Source: Branchinecta lynchi (Eukaryota > Arthropoda > Branchiopoda > Anostraca > Branchinectidae). From it: a DNA stretch of 64,000 nucleotides. Where the stretch lies: assembly GCA_023053575.1 (NCBI GenBank), contig JAKZAP010000013.1, positions 2,800,001 through 2,864,000 on the forward strand, written 5' to 3'. Position 1 is the first letter of the stretch. Each line of letters starts with the position of its first letter. Below the pieces are notes generated by a model. That model saw only the letters and a list, made by a program, of their open reading frames with translations. It made no database searches and was not told the origin of the DNA. This document shows, piece after piece, positions 22,711-35,649 of the stretch. The position numbers were made by a program, and so were the translations under genes.

Positions 22711-23019
22711 GTAAGATATCCTTTTTATCTTCTTCGGATTGGGGCCGGAGACTGATAGTAATGACGCGACTGGGCAGTCTCGTTAAAACATGCTGCTGAC
22801 ATAATAGAATATAATAACAATGTTTATTTACCTGAATAGCTCATACAATTAAGCGGATAGTGCCGATGAGGAGCTGGAATTCAGCATGGTTCTTCACAAA
22901 CCCTTCGCATCTGAATCCTTCAGTTACCACCACCTCCCCCCTCCCCCCCATACAAATAAAAAATAGGGCTCTCAGTTACACCCACATTTGTTTGTTTTTT
23001 ACCTCCAGATATTTTCCAG

Positions 23020-23199
23020 TTCTCTGGCAACGCTGTGACGCCGTGGAAATCATTTGAGAAGGCTGACGTCACTATTGAAGTACATCAGGAGTATCCTCAT
23101 ACTAAAGTTGCGTCTAAATTTGGTTGGGAAAGTAACGAAATGAATATGACATTGGGGTATTCATATTCCTCTGGATACGTTTATGGGGCCGTACTCCAG
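23020..23199 (+). CDS. Apolipophorin-like gene, exon 8
   Basis: The acceptor chosen is ATTTTCCAG|TTC because it keeps phase 0; the AG 11 bases upstream would break the frame. The donor is CTCCAG|GTAAGT. It encodes 60 residues including the module VTPWKSFEKADVTIEVHQ and alternating strands (NMTLGYSYSSGYVYG). Joined to exon 9 it gives a natural continuation into the next T-P-F module. Confidence 0.75.
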
Positions 23200-23345
23200 G
23201 TAAGTGAACTGAGTCTCTAATGCCGTTTATTTAGAAGAATAAACGCGACTGCCCTCCAAAACCCCATGGCAATGCTAACCTTCCAAACTGGGGATCCAGT
23301 TCAGATGAAAATAGACGTGGTAAGAGACCATCCAGCCGAGGACCA

Positions 23346-24600
23346 GTAAGTTATAGCTCTGTATTGGATGTGAGTGCTGTGTTGGGATTTTGGGGGAAGG
23401 CTCCGGAAATCATAAGGTAACATAAGATAAAATTTATTTGCGATAAGAGCCACGGCCGTGGCAAATACATGGAAAGTGTACACCAACGCACAGAAAATAG
23501 TACCCCTATAGGCACTTACCCCTATGGGCTAGGACTACCCTGAGAAACTTCACCCGATGTTTGGTATTTCCAAAACAGCTATTCCCCATTACGTCACGTC
23601 TCATTTCTCCATCCACTCCCTTTCCGTTCACTCCAAGAATTTCTGACTTAATCTGACTCAAACTTTCGCATTCACTCAACAAATTTTTAAGCTTCATTTT
23701 AAGCTTTTTAAGCTCCATGCTACCACATATCGGTCCTGGATAAGGACCGTACCGACCCTTTCTCCTCCCGATAACGGGCACGCATAATGGCTTGACGTCT
23801 GTAGGCAGTGAGACAAAATCGAGATGGAAGAGGTATGAGGTCTGTTTGCTGTACAATTTTCGAATTCCCACAGGATCCGTTCCTTGTTGAACACATGTTA
23901 AAGGGGCACTAGTTATCATTATCCCTCACCAGAGCACTGGCTCGTGATAGTCCAGCTGAGATCCGCGTCCGGCCTACGAGGGCAGCTGTGTCCAATCTTC
24001 GGGTGGTGCAGCGTGTCTTCAGAATGGAGGAATAATCCCTATCTGAGCTGGAAGAGATTGACGAAGAGGAACAAGGACAGGACATTCTAGGAAATGAATC
24101 GCAAAAGAAAACAAGAGCTAAGAGCACATATATGAGGTCTAGAAAAAATCTAGACAAGCTATTGCTCCTCCTCTGTGCTTTTCCTCGCTAGTTTGTACCC
24201 GATTCTCAGGAAAAAAGACACCAGTTGAATGCGGCCATGTTTTTTCAAATATCTCCGTTTTCTTTTGCACCTTCCTCGTCGCATGCGCAATCACCGAATC
24301 ATGGAGAAGTTTTTTGTCTTGGACCCAACTGTCAAGCTAAAAGAAATAAGTGGACATCTTCTGCCACCATCCAACCGCCTTCCTGCCCATTTCCCAATGC
24401 GCCTGCTATTGCAGTAAATTTATTGTTCTTTTCGTGTTTCGTTGTGTGTTTCTTGTTTAGCGTTCGTTGCGGTTGTTGTAGATTTTGTGTACCTTATGTA
24501 TTTCTTGTCAAGCGCTCATTTACCTTTTTATTGTATGTACTGTGCAAATGCCTTATTACCGGGCTGCATGTAATAACTTCATTCATTCATTCATTCATAT
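23346..24600. other. Intron with LINE-like debris and an unrecognised minus-strand open frame
   Basis: A minus-strand frame at 23506-23919 (137 codons) has a basic, Leu/Lys-rich middle (ELKKLKMKLKNLL) and could be a remnant of a LINE ORF1, but no family is recognised. Positions 24035-24135 carry an acidic coding-like stretch followed by AACAAGAGCTAAGAGC, close to the 5' end of the HINE-like elements. An (ATTC)n run at 24578-24599 looks like a retroposon tail. Confidence 0.35.
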
Positions 24601-26820
24601 GACACTTGATAAGAAAAGAATAAGAAAAGAAGAGAAACAAGCTCTTTGTTCTCCCAATTTATACGTTTCGATTGTTTCTGTACATGAAACAGAAAGTGAT
24701 ATAGACCACCTACCAATTTCTTTTGTGCTTGGTGTTTCTCTGTCGCAAAATAGCTCTAATGCACGTGTGAATCGTAGATGGCTTACCAGGCGAAATTGGA
24801 ATAAGGCTGATTGGGCTTTGTATATTTCTACCCTTACAGCTTTTTTTGTCTACGATAAAAGTTCCTTTTCAGCTACTTCAGGTTGGTTCTAAATTTTTAA
24901 ATGATAAGAATTTTCTGAACAAATATTATTTTGATATTATATCATGCATGAAGGAAGCTGAAAGGGTGGCTGTTCCTGAGGAATGTGTTAAAGTTAATAC
25001 GCGGAAGCCTGAATGGTCATGGGACCCGGGTCTAAAATCAGTGAAAAATAAAGCCAAATTTGGCTACGTATTTGGGTTTCTTGCGGACGGCCACCTATTG
25101 GTGTAGTATTTCAGCTTAAACAGAAAACTAAATTAGAGCATAAAAAGTATTTATAGTCTGCAAAATCTAAAATTTGCAAATTCCCGTCAAGTAATTTAGA
25201 TTGGAAAAAAGTGGTAAATTCAGATAAAATCGGCGATTCTTTGTCAACGAATAGCCCAATTAGCCCTGCTGCTTGGTGCAAAATATTATGACCAGATTTT
25301 CAACACTATAAACCATTTTGTTCATGCTACTTTTATGAAGCTTCTTAATTCTGCGCTTCCTACGTCACTTCGCCAGAACCAGATCCTCCCAGTCAATTTA
25401 TCTTCGGTGGCACAAGCTATAAAGAAGCTTAAGTCTAGTTCTACTGATTGTGACGGTATAAGTGCAAAACACCTAAATGTTGATTGTACAGCTCTTGTCC
25501 AACACTTACAACTTCTGTTTCAAATGTGTTTATGTACCTCGGTTGTGCCTGAAAGTTTTTTTGTGCGGAACAGTTACCTCAGTCCTGAAAAAAGGAAAGA
25601 TTCCGACTGAGTGCGCAACTTATAGGCCAATTACGGTCTCTTGCAATATAAGCAAAACTTTCGAGTATCTTCTTCTCCCATCAGTTAATTCTTCGGCATA
25701 TTTTGGTGAAAATCAGATTGGGTTTTCAGCTGGGGTAGGTTGCCAGCAGACCCATCGAATTTTAGCTAATGTTCTCACTGAGGCTACTAAAAAGGGATTC
25801 GAGTTACATTTATGCGCCTTGGATCTCTCCAAAGCGTTTGACACCGTTACGCATTCCCAAGCTATTTTTTCCCTTTTTAGTCACGGCATCAATATTTCGG
25901 TAATTTTTCTTCTCAGATATTGGTATTCAAATTCCTTTTTGCGGATTAAAACGGATATGAGGGTTTCAGAAAGTAAAATTGCAGTGCGTCGTGGGGTCCG
26001 GCAAGGTGCTGTCCTTTCCCCATCTATTTTCAAATTATGTATATCATCTGTCCTTTCTTCTATCCCATCCACTTGCATTCTTAATTCAGTAAATATTTCT
26101 TATCTTGCTGATCCGGATGATATTCTTTTGATCAGTAGGACTAAAAAAGGGCTTTCTTTGTCTGTTTCAACAGTAGCATCTAAACTTCACGCGATTGGAC
26201 TTTCTCTTAATCTTTCAAAGTGTGAATATCTTTCATTTAATAGTAATATCACGACTCTAACTTGTGGATCTTTTTCTATCCCATCGGTTTCGTCTTTTCG
26301 GTGGCTGGGAATTAATGTTAGTAAAATGCTAAAATCCTTCCGGACTCTCGCAGTCGCTGATTGCAAGAAGAAAATCCAACTAAGCTATTCTAAAATTGTT
26401 GCTAATCGAGGTAGATACAATAGAAAATCTCTTGCTAAATTATATTCGGCTTTTACAGATCACTCGGTTTTATTTCTTTCTGGTATTTACCCTATTTTCC
26501 ATAAAAAAGATATCAGTTCAGTTCGTTCTTATTATTTCCGGTTTTCCCGCATTCCGTTGTATCTGCCTCCATAGTACAGAAATCGGAACCTAATATCTAT
26601 TTACAGTTTTCCGGATATCGGGTCGAAACTTACGGAGCTTGCTGGGAAATCACCCCAGTCAACTTATAAGAATTTTCCCGCCCACAGTGGCCTGTCTCGT
26701 TTGCTCTAGTTTCTAGTGCTTTTTGTTTTGTGAAGTGCTTGTTTTGTTTCTTTTATTGATACTCCGCTTTGATCTTTTTGTAGCGGGTCAAAAATAAATT
26801 ATTATTATTATTATTATTAA
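24600..26820 (+). mobile_element. Degraded non-LTR retrotransposon (LINE) with reverse transcriptase
   Basis: The 24603-24890 frame ends an endonuclease-like region (SDIDHLPISF). After two frame breaks, reverse transcriptase motifs follow: ATYRPITVSCNISKTFEYLL, NQIGFSAGVGCQQT, LCALDLSKAFDTV, RRGVRQGAVLSPSIF, then the catalytic site, and GLSLNLSKCEYLSF. The longest open piece is 25477-26574. The element ends in (ATT)n at 26794-26819. The Y-A-D-D motif is altered to LADPDD, and several frames are broken, so it is inactive. It looks like the Jockey/CR1 group. Confidence 0.75.
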
Positions 26821-29300
26821 GAGCTCATGTGGCCCTTGATACGAGTAGGTGGTACACGAAAGAAGATGAGAACGTCACAAATACCCTGCCACCCAAAAAT
26901 GCGATTCGGATCCAGAAATAGGATATCCAGTTTCACTCAAGTCTGAGCATTACCGGTATCGCCCCGGATCATCTAGGGCAAATGAGTAGTTTCCCTTCCA
27001 AGTTTCGGCCCATGTAGATCCACTCTTTTGGTCCGTAGACGTGCCACACGATTTCCGTTACCCCCTCCAACTCCTCCTACCGTGGCCGAATCTGGTTTTG
27101 ACTCCGAAACGGATTATCTGAAGCCTTTTCTCTTATCGCCTATTAAGTTTCATTCAAATCTGAGCGTTTTTTGGGAACTTTCGTTAACTCTCCCCCTCCC
27201 CCACCGACGTCGGATCCAATTCGAACCGTAAAATATGTCTATGTCTATGTCATCTATGGCATGTGATTTCGCAACACTCCAAGTTTCATTCGAATCGCTC
27301 CACTTGTTTGACCCCTATGCTAGCCACATCATTTCCGTGATTCCCCTTCCAACTCCCCTTGCTGTGGCTAAATACGATACATAAATGTCGCATATCTGAC
27401 ATGTCCTATTTCCATTCACTAAGTTTGACAGGAATCGGAGCATAGCCTATCTGCAAATTTAGGATTCCCGCTCCCCTATACCCTGGCCGGACTCGATCCA
27501 AACACCAGATAAAAAATCAAGGCCGCATAAACTGGGTTCTGTCCAACTTGCATCCCTTTCTGTCCATCCGATTAATTTTTGTGGATGTTAAAAAGTCCCT
27601 ACCCCCTCCTCCAACTCTCCCAACCGTGGCCGCATGTGATTCGGACGCATGTTTTGCTTGTCTAGGTGATCAGTTCGTATCACCCATAATGTTTCACTGG
27701 AATCAGACCACCTGTTCGCAGCTTACGGAAGCCACTGATTTCCGGATTCCCCTTCCCTCAACTCCCCAAAGATGGTCGGATCCAGGAAAACGAGTATTCC
27801 TAGGGCATTATGTCTGGTCCTTAAGTCACTAATACGCCTGCAAAGTTTCATCGGTCCTTAGAATATCTGGAACTATCCTAACTGGCGATCAACAGAATTC
27901 CGGAAAACAGCCTCCAATTCCCCCATAGAGCCCCGATTCGATCTTGTTTTGTCAGTTACTTATCTAGGGCTAATGCTTTTTCTTCCCACGGAGTTCCAAC
28001 CCAATCCCTCGACTCTAACTACGAAATTTACGGTGCCCCACTCCAATCCCCCCCAAAGGTATCGAATCCGATCAGGACTTGACATGGAACATCCGAGACG
28101 ATAGCTTTTTCCAGTTGCCAATTTTCATTCAATTCCGATAACCCGTTCAAAAGTTATGCATACCACTGTTACGGTGATGCCATCTGCATTCCGTACGTTT
28201 TCCTTATGCCGCCGCTAGGCAGCGTTACTCCCTTCCATTGCCTGTGTCTTTTATCTTTTATACCGTCGCGGCCACTCTTTCGTATTACTTATTAACTCTC
28301 TGGCCACGCCGGGTGTGAGTCACCTTCTTCTAGAGACTTCTTTCCCGGTTCCCGGCCGGGTAACAACTCTTTTCACTTAAAGATTGTTCTTTTGTAAGTA
28401 CATCTATTAATAAAACCTTTTGTTTACTTACGGACCATAGGTCACTTCTATGAGTCTTTGTTAAGCTCCTTAGAGTGGGCTGGCCTGTAAGGCCTAGTGT
28501 ATGATGGGTGGTTGATAACCTGTTTTGTGTTCGGTATGCAAACCATAGTGTGAATCGACCAGGGGAATCCATAATGAACCCGTGAAGTTCTGCACGTGTA
28601 GTAGGCCACCAACGCCCTAGGCCATCCTGACTCCGATGATTGTTTACCTGGACATTTACCATCTTATGTCCGGCTTACTACACCCCTCGCCATAACATCA
28701 GGTTTGAGAGTGCAAACTCCATATACAAATACAGTCATCGTAACACCACTAAATCCGTGCTCCCCATCCACTTCCCCTGTGACGGTTGGATCGGGGAAAC
28801 GACTATTCTCAAGTCTTCCTGTTAGAGTCCCTGATACTCCTGCCAAGTTTCGTCGTCGTAGCAAACCAGGAAGTACCGAATTCGCGGGATCACCCGAGTC
28901 CCCCCCCCCCCCCCACACACACACAGTGCCCGAATCTGGTCCGATTAAGTCAACGATGTATTAAGGACTTGTGCTTGTTCTTCTCACCAAGTTTCATCCC
29001 GATCCCTACACTTTAAGCGTTACCCAAGATTTCCGGCTCCCCCTCCGGGGGTCACCGGATCCAGTCCGAATTTGAGGTGGGTTGTCTGAGACACCGGGTC
29101 TTCCCAAATATTAAGTTTCATTAAGATCCGATCACCTGTTCAAAGGTCACAAATGCCTTAAGATCCGGATTCCCCCTCCCTCCCAGCTTATGTGGAAGTG
29201 CCCGAATTAGCAAAACCTGGACAGACCGACCGATAGACCGACGGACGGACAGAAATTGCGATCGCTATATGGCACTTGGCCGAAGGGCAAGTGCCATAAA
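26820..29300 (+). repeat. HINE-like element, full 5' to 3' architecture
   Basis: It starts with GAGCTCATGTGGCCCTTG and continues with about 135-150-base units keyed by AAGTTTCAT. It ends with a (GACC/GACG)n tract at 29220-29251 and a hairpin ATGGCACTTG/CAAGTGCCAT at 29269-29297 with a 9-base loop. Internal tandem units, a GACS tetranucleotide tract, a terminal hairpin and a 5' end repeating one hairpin arm match non-autonomous Helentrons (DINE/HINE type). A solo LTR interrupts it at 28167-28745. Confidence 0.7.
28167..28745 (+). mobile_element. Solo LTR, copy 2, 4-base target duplication
   Basis: It runs from TGTTACGGTGATGCC to CAGTCATCGTAACA with CCAC on both sides (28163-28166, 28746-28749). 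The TG...CA ends extend to a short TGTTACG/CGTAACA inverted repeat. AATAAAA at 28410 could be the polyadenylation signal. It is homologous to 19692-20274 in opposite orientation and is inserted in the HINE-like element. Confidence 0.82.
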
Positions 29301-29402
29301 AACGAGACTTCACGAGGAAGAATAGGTAGAGGAGGATATCGAAGAGGGCTCTGGCTTACTACTAGATGCGGTAAACAGACTGCAGGATAAAAAGAAAAAG
29401 AA

Positions 29403-32216
29403 CCAAGAGCTACGAGCTCATATGGCACTTGACGTGAGTGTGTTGTACCGAAAAAGTAGACGAGAAATCCAAATACCCCGCCATCTAAAAATGCGCTTCG
29501 GATAAATACGATATCTAGTTTCACTCAAGTCTGAGCATTTCCGTTGCCTCGGATCAACTAGGGCAAATGACTTTTCTACCTTCCAAGTTTCAGCCCTATA
29601 AAGATCCACTCGTTTGGATCTTTCACATGCCACACGGTTTCCGGTACCCCCCTCCATCGTCCCATACCGAGTCCGAATCTGGTGCGGACTTCGGACTACT
29701 AAATGGATCATTTGAAGCACCACCTATCAAGTTTCACTCAAATTTGAGCTCTTTTGGGAACTTCCCTTCAATACCCCCCCCCCCTCCCCAGCTTGGTCGG
29801 ATCCAGTTCGGACCCTAAAATATGTCATCTAGGCCATGTGAGCTTTGTGAATTCCAAGTTCCACTAAAATCTCTCCACTTGAATGACCCCTATGCGAGCC
29901 AAAACGTTTCCGGGGATCCCCTTCCAAGTCCCCCCACTGTGGCTGAATACGAATCGGAAACATAAACGTCGCATCTCTGACATGTCCTAATCAAATTAGA
30001 CTGGAATCAAAGCATAGCCTATCCGCAAATTTCCAGTTCCCACTTCACTCCCCCTCCCTACCGTGACCAGATCCTATCCAGTCACCAAATTACAAATCAA
30101 GGCCGCATTAACTTGGAACTGTCCAACTTGCATCCCATTCTCTACCCCCCCCCCTCCCCCCGTTCAACTCTCCTAGACGTGCCCGCACGTGGTACAGACG
30201 CATGTTTTGCTTGTCTAGGTCATCAGTTCTTATCACCCATAAAGTTTCACCCGAATCGGACAAACCGCTCGAAACTTACGGAAGCCAGTAATTTCCGGAT
30301 TCCCCTCAACTCCCCAAATCTGGTTGAATCCAGGAACATTTCCCTAGTGCATTGTGGTGTCCTTAATTCATTAATAGGACTGCAAAGTTTCATCGTTCTT
30401 AGAATAGCTGGAACTATCCTAACTGGCGATTCCCCTGGAATTCCGGGAAACACCCTCCAAACTCCCCCACAGAGTCCCGATACGATCTGGTTCTGTCAAT
30501 TACGTATCTAAGGCTAATGCTTGTTCTGTTCTTCTCACCAAGTTCCATCCCAATCCCTCAACTCTAAGCGTTTCACGAGATTTCCGGTCCCCCCCTTCAA
30601 TCCCCCCCACAAGTATCTGATTCGACCAGGACTTGACATGAAACATCTGAGACGATAGCTCTTTCCACTTGCCAAGTTTCATTCAATTCCAGTCACCGGT
30701 TCAAAAGTTATGCATGCCACCAGATTTCGGGCTCCCCATCCCTCCACTCCCCCCACGGTGGTTGGATCCAGGAAACGACTATTATCAAGTCAGTCTGTTC
30801 GGGTCCCTGACATCTCTTCAATGTTCCATTGTCCTAGCCCATCCGGAAGCACCGAACTAGCAGGATCACCGAAATCTCGCCCCCCCCCCTCGACCCCCCA
30901 CAGTGTCCGAATTTGGTCCGGTTATGTCAACGATGTGTCTAGGACTTGTGCTTGTTCTTCATACCAAGTTTCATCCCGATCCCTCCACTCTAAGTGTTTC
31001 CCAAGATTTCCGGTTCCTCCCTTCCAGCTCCTGCCAAAGTCACCGGATCCGGTTCGGATTTAAATTGGGTCGTCTGAGACACGAGGTCCTTCCAAATATC
31101 AAGTTTCATTAAGATCCGGTCACCCGTTCAAAAGTTATAAATTCCTCTATATTCCGGATTCCCCCCCCCGTCGCCACTCCCTCCACGGTGGTCGGATCAG
31201 GGAAGTGACTATTTCCAACTTAATCCTTTGGGGTCCCTAATATGCCTGCCAAGTTTCGTCGTCCTAGCTTATGTGGAGGTGCCCAAACTAGAAAAATCTG
31301 GACCGACTGTAATTTCCTTCCCCGAAATTGAACCAGAGGATTGACAGCCTGACGAGGACCCTTTGCCAAGAAGGGCCGAAATATCGCTGATGAAGAATCA
31401 TAGCTGACTTATCCGTTGTAAACATTGTTTGAATAAATGTTTCAAAGTCAGCTTGGGCTCAAAGAATATTTAGATACAGTCCTGTTTTGTCAGTAATGTA
31501 TCTAGGTTTTAAGCTTGTTCTTCCCACCAAGTTCAATCCCGATTCCTCGAATCTGAGCCTTTCAGAAGATTTCCGGTGCCCCCTTCCAGCCCCCCCCCCC
31601 CCCCCCAGGTATCGTATCCGGTCCGGATTTGAAAAGGAACATCTGAGGCACTTGTTTTGACACTTGTCAAGTTTCATGGACGTCCGATTACCCCTTCCAG
31701 AGTTATGTATGTTACTAATTTCCGGAGTCCCCATCCCTCCACTCTCCCTACGATGGTCGGATCGGGGAAACCACTATTCTTAGGGCAGTCTGTTCGGGTC
31801 CCTGATATGCCTACCAAATTTCATTGCCCTAGTACCGAACTCGCTGGATCACCGAATTCCCAAGATTTCCGGTTCCTCCCTCCAGCTCCCCCCAAAGTCA
31901 CCGAATCCAGTCCGGATTTTAAGTGGGTCGTCTGAGGCACGAGATCTCTCCAGTTGTCAAATTTCATTGCTATCCGTTCACCCGTTCAAAAGTTATAAAT
32001 TCCTCAAGATTCCGGATTCCCCCACCCTCCACTCCCCCAATGATGGTCGGATCGGGGTCCCTGGTATGCTGCCAAGTTTCATCGTCCTAGCTTATGTAGA
32101 CGTGCCCGAACTAGCGAAACCCGGACCGACCGACCAACCGATAGACCGACTAACCGACGAACGGACAGAAGTTGCGATCGCAATATGGCACTTGACCAAA
32201 GGGTATTGCCATAAAA
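29403..32216 (+). repeat. HINE-like element, second full-length copy
   Basis: The 5' end CAAGAGCTACGAGCTCATATGGCACTTG lies at 29404-29431. More than fifteen AAGTTTCAT-keyed units follow, then a GACC/GACG tract (32128-32167) and a decayed end hairpin at 32185-32213. The interior is interrupted at about 31310-31470 by another repeat (GGACCCTTTGCCAAGAAGGG). Confidence 0.7.
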
Positions 32217-32217
32217 A

Positions 32218-34270
32218 GGAAATGATTGACGGGCTAATGGAAGCTATTGGCTTGTTAGGTGCATTCAGTAAAGAACGATATGTTGCTTTTAGATATGTCG
32301 GATCACCTTCCCATTGGAGTTTTATTACCCCCTTCTCAGAATGGACAACGAATAATCCCGGTTAATAAACCTAAATCTCGGTATACACCAAAAGAGCTGG
32401 ACGGGCTCAGGAACTTTTGAGTACTACATCGTGGGAATTTGTTTTTATCCGAGTCGAAAACACGATATAATTATAACAAGGTATTCAACCAGTTTTATGA
32501 CAATGTTAAAGAAAAGTTTCTGGAACATAAAAAATAGCCCCTTCATGTCGGTGTAAAAGACCATCACCTGTATAGCTCCTGTGGACAACACCCGGAACTC
32601 TCAAGTCAATTAAAAGGAAGCAGAATCCATGGAAAGCATATACAAAAAGACCCAGCAATCTTAAGCTAGAAGAATATAAAGTATACCGTAATATGGTAAA
32701 ATCCCTGATCCGCAAAGCTAAAACGAAATATTTTACCCACAGCTTTGTAGACTGTGGGGAAAATGTAAAAAAGACAAGGGATGTAATTAAGGAAGAGACT
32801 CAATCGTCGGCGAAATCAGTAAGTCTCCCTAAGTCTCGTAAAAATCCTATGTTCCCGGATGAAGGCCAAGTGCGGCATCAGCTGACAAAATTGTTGCTGA
32901 GGTCGGAAAAAAAGACAGCGGATGGTGTGTTTGAGTCTTCTACGCCCCAGTCATGGAAGCAGTTTCTTGGTCCTCCATGCTCTAAATCGATGGCTCTTGA
33001 ATCAGTAATGGAGCAGGAGCTGATAATATAATTTCATCTTTGAAGAATTCTTCCGGATGATTTGATCAAATTCCTGCAAAAGTAATTAAGTATATCCTTC
33101 CGTCGATAATAACGCCGCTTTGCCATTTGGTAAACCAGTCTTTTCAACTAGGAATATTTCCCCAGCGCCTCAAGTTGGCGCGGGTAATAGCACTGTTTAA
33201 AGGAGGTTGTCGGGAGGACCCAGGAAACTATAACAGGCCCATCTCCCTTTTGCCTGCATTTTCAAAAATATTCAAAAAGCCCATGCTAAAGCGCCTAGTC
33301 GGGTATCTGGACGCTGAATACTTTTTCAGTCAGCCAGTTTAGTTTTCGTGCGAAGCATTCAGCGGAGCATGCGTGTAATAAGTTTCTATAGTTTATAAGA
33401 CCGCAGCTATTTTTCTTGATCTTAAAAAAGCTTTTGACAGTCTGACCCACGATTTTTAATTAGTAAATTATCTCATCATGGAGTGCGTGGGGATCAGCTG
33501 TCATGCTGTTTCTTCATACCTCAGCGGACGGACTATCGCCGCTGAAGCTTTTGATGAGCATGTTCCTGTTGGATATGGAGTACCCCAAGGATCAATACTT
33601 GGGCCTACTATCTTCCTCATTTATGTTAATGACCTATACCGGTGATGTGGCCCTCACAACTTTTGCATTGCTTGCTATTTGCAGAAGGCACTAACCCCTC
33701 GCGCTCTCCGTGGTGACTGAAGTCGGAGTGATTCATTCCGGTTGATTCTAGTCGGGGATCGGCAAGCGATCTGGCTACATATCGATCGCTCTCCCACGGG
33801 TCGTTTGTAAATATGTTGTATTCGCGACTCAGTATTTTGTGTTCATCGTCTTGTCAATAAACTGGAGTGGTAAGACAGTGCCCAATGTCTGCTGCAGATT
33901 GTGCCAGGATGGTGCTTCCCAGACATCAACAACGAAACAACATGAAGAAATGGTAGCATTTGCGGATGACAGCACGATAGGTGTCGCGGCTCGAGACGAA
34001 CCATCCCTTATATTGCAGCTTCAGATGATGACTGAGAAAATGTATCAATGGTTTGATGGTAACTTTAATTAGCTTTAAATGTAAAAAAGTCGTTCCTTCT
34101 TATTTTCTTCCCGTACTGGTAAGAGTTGCCCGACAGTGGCTGAGCTACCTACTTCAAGAGGTCCCATATGCCGATCACCTGAACGATACGTCCGGTTCCT
34201 GGGAAAACTCCTGGATGAAATCTAAGTTTCAGGCGGCATAGTGAGATGATAACAGTCAAAATTTCACGAG
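32218..34270 (+). mobile_element. Degraded LINE with reverse transcriptase, interrupted by an insertion
   Basis: A linker typical of Jockey/CR1-type LINEs (VYRNMVKSLIRKAKTKYF, 32685-32745) precedes reverse transcriptase pieces in shifting frames: GNYNRPISLLPAFSKIFKK (33220-33280), IFLDLKKAFDSLTHDF (33412-33460) and VAFADDSTIG (33955-33985). About 200 bases near 33645-33865, with an AATAAAC signal, interrupt the palm and may be a solo LTR. Many stops make it inactive. Confidence 0.65.
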
Positions 34271-35188
34271 GAGTGTGAACAGTACGGAAGATTAAAAGAA
34301 TTTTTCCATTTTCTGTTCTCCGATTATTATATTTCTCTCTTATATATCCTTGTATATATTATTGCTCATTAACATGGATGTCTACTTTTCTGTCGTTACT
34401 TTCCCCCATCCATATCTACAACGGAAAGCAGTAAAATTCTCTAGTCAACAACAAGTGCTCCTGTTCATCTATTAAAACTAAGAGACATTTACAATCTTTC
34501 TTTATACTCATTTGCATTTCAGCATTTTCGTAGTGACCTCTCGTTATGTTTTCCTGGGATTTTTTGACTTGTTAATGAAGTTCCCCTATGCATTAAGAAA
34601 CCGAGATGACATACTGGTTCCTTCCAGTCCCTCAGTGCGTTCAGACTTTGGTCTGGAAGTGGTTGTAGGGCGTGCCTGAAATTCGACTCCGCTGAGATCC
34701 GGCAGTCCCTGAGTCTTGGTTCGTTCAAAAAACACCTTAAAAGATTATTTTGGAAAATAGTAATTAACTGGTTGAAATTTGAATTTATTGAACAAAAATT
34801 TTTTTTTTTTTTTTTTTTTTAGTAGTTAAAAAAAATGAGATTTTAGTGTTGGCTCTAAATGAATTTGTTTATTTTTTTGTTGTTGCGTGGTGATGTGGAG
34901 GTCGGTTGTATTCGCGAGAACACCTGGTGAATTATTTTATTTTATTACAAAGATAGCTGTTTCCCAACCAACGGGCCATAGGGCCCTTAGGATTTTGTTT
35001 AATAAATAGATTTTGTTTTTTGTGTACATTAGTATTGTGTTAGTTGTGTAGAAGTTTTTAAATAAAAAGAACTTGAACTTGAACAAATTAGGGAAAACCT
35101 ACCTTAAGATATGCTAGAAAGTAAATGGTGTACTGAATATAAGCCATTCAGAACTCTGGACTGTTTTCAGTTTTATATTTTGTCACAG
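34271..35188. other. Intron with a LINE C-terminal fragment
   Basis: Plus-strand pieces at 34590-34760 (RNRDDILVPSSPSVRSDFG, SLGSFKKHLKRLFW in shifted frames) look like the extreme C-terminus of a LINE polyprotein. A T-run lies at 34799-34822 and polyadenylation-like AATAAA at 35060. Confidence 0.45.
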
Positions 35189-35524
35189 GCTTCAACACCA
35201 TTTGAAAACGTGGAGACCATCGATTTAGTTCTTCTATATGCCGCCGATGAGGAACAAACGAAGACTCTAATGATGATTGAGATGCCAAAATACCTATCCC
35301 AGTACATCTCGCGGGACATTGCAACAATTTCAGTGAACCACGAATCTGAGGTCGACCGTAAGCTGGCAAAGGTTAATGTTGATTACTCCTCTGCCGTCGT
35401 TTATTCTAACTCGGAAGCCAAATTTAAGCTGGATTCGAAGTGGGATTTTGAATCAGACGAGATGACTGTGGAAAGTGACGTGGTAGTCGATACAGCAACA
35501 ATTGCTTTGTCTTTGAACGGAAAG
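35189..35524 (+). CDS. Apolipophorin-like gene, exon 9
   Basis: The acceptor is TTTTGTCACAG and the donor GGAAAG|GTAAGC; phase is 0 at both ends (112 codons). It opens with ASTPFENVETIDLVLLY, the clearest copy of the repeat module, then strands IATISVNHESEVDRKLAKV and FKLDSKWDFESDEMTVES. This exon gives the best single argument for the lipid transfer protein family. Confidence 0.8.
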
Positions 35525-35649
35525 GTAAGCTTTTCCTCGCTTTGCATTTTATCAAGTGGCCAACTCCGTTTGTCCTTGTCCTTGCTCGTATCACATCTCC
35601 TTTTGGATAATTGTAATTCGATACTTTCATTTTCATTACCTCTCGTTAA

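Noticed and set aside
23235..23345. Possible extra exon (111 bases) after exon 8, with a lipoprotein-like reading (MAMLTFQTGDPVQMKIDVV)
   Set aside because: The attractive reading is in a phase that does not fit exon 8 or exon 9. The phase-compatible reading is low-complexity and unlike the gene, and the intron would be only 35 bases. Exon 8 joins directly to exon 9 in phase.
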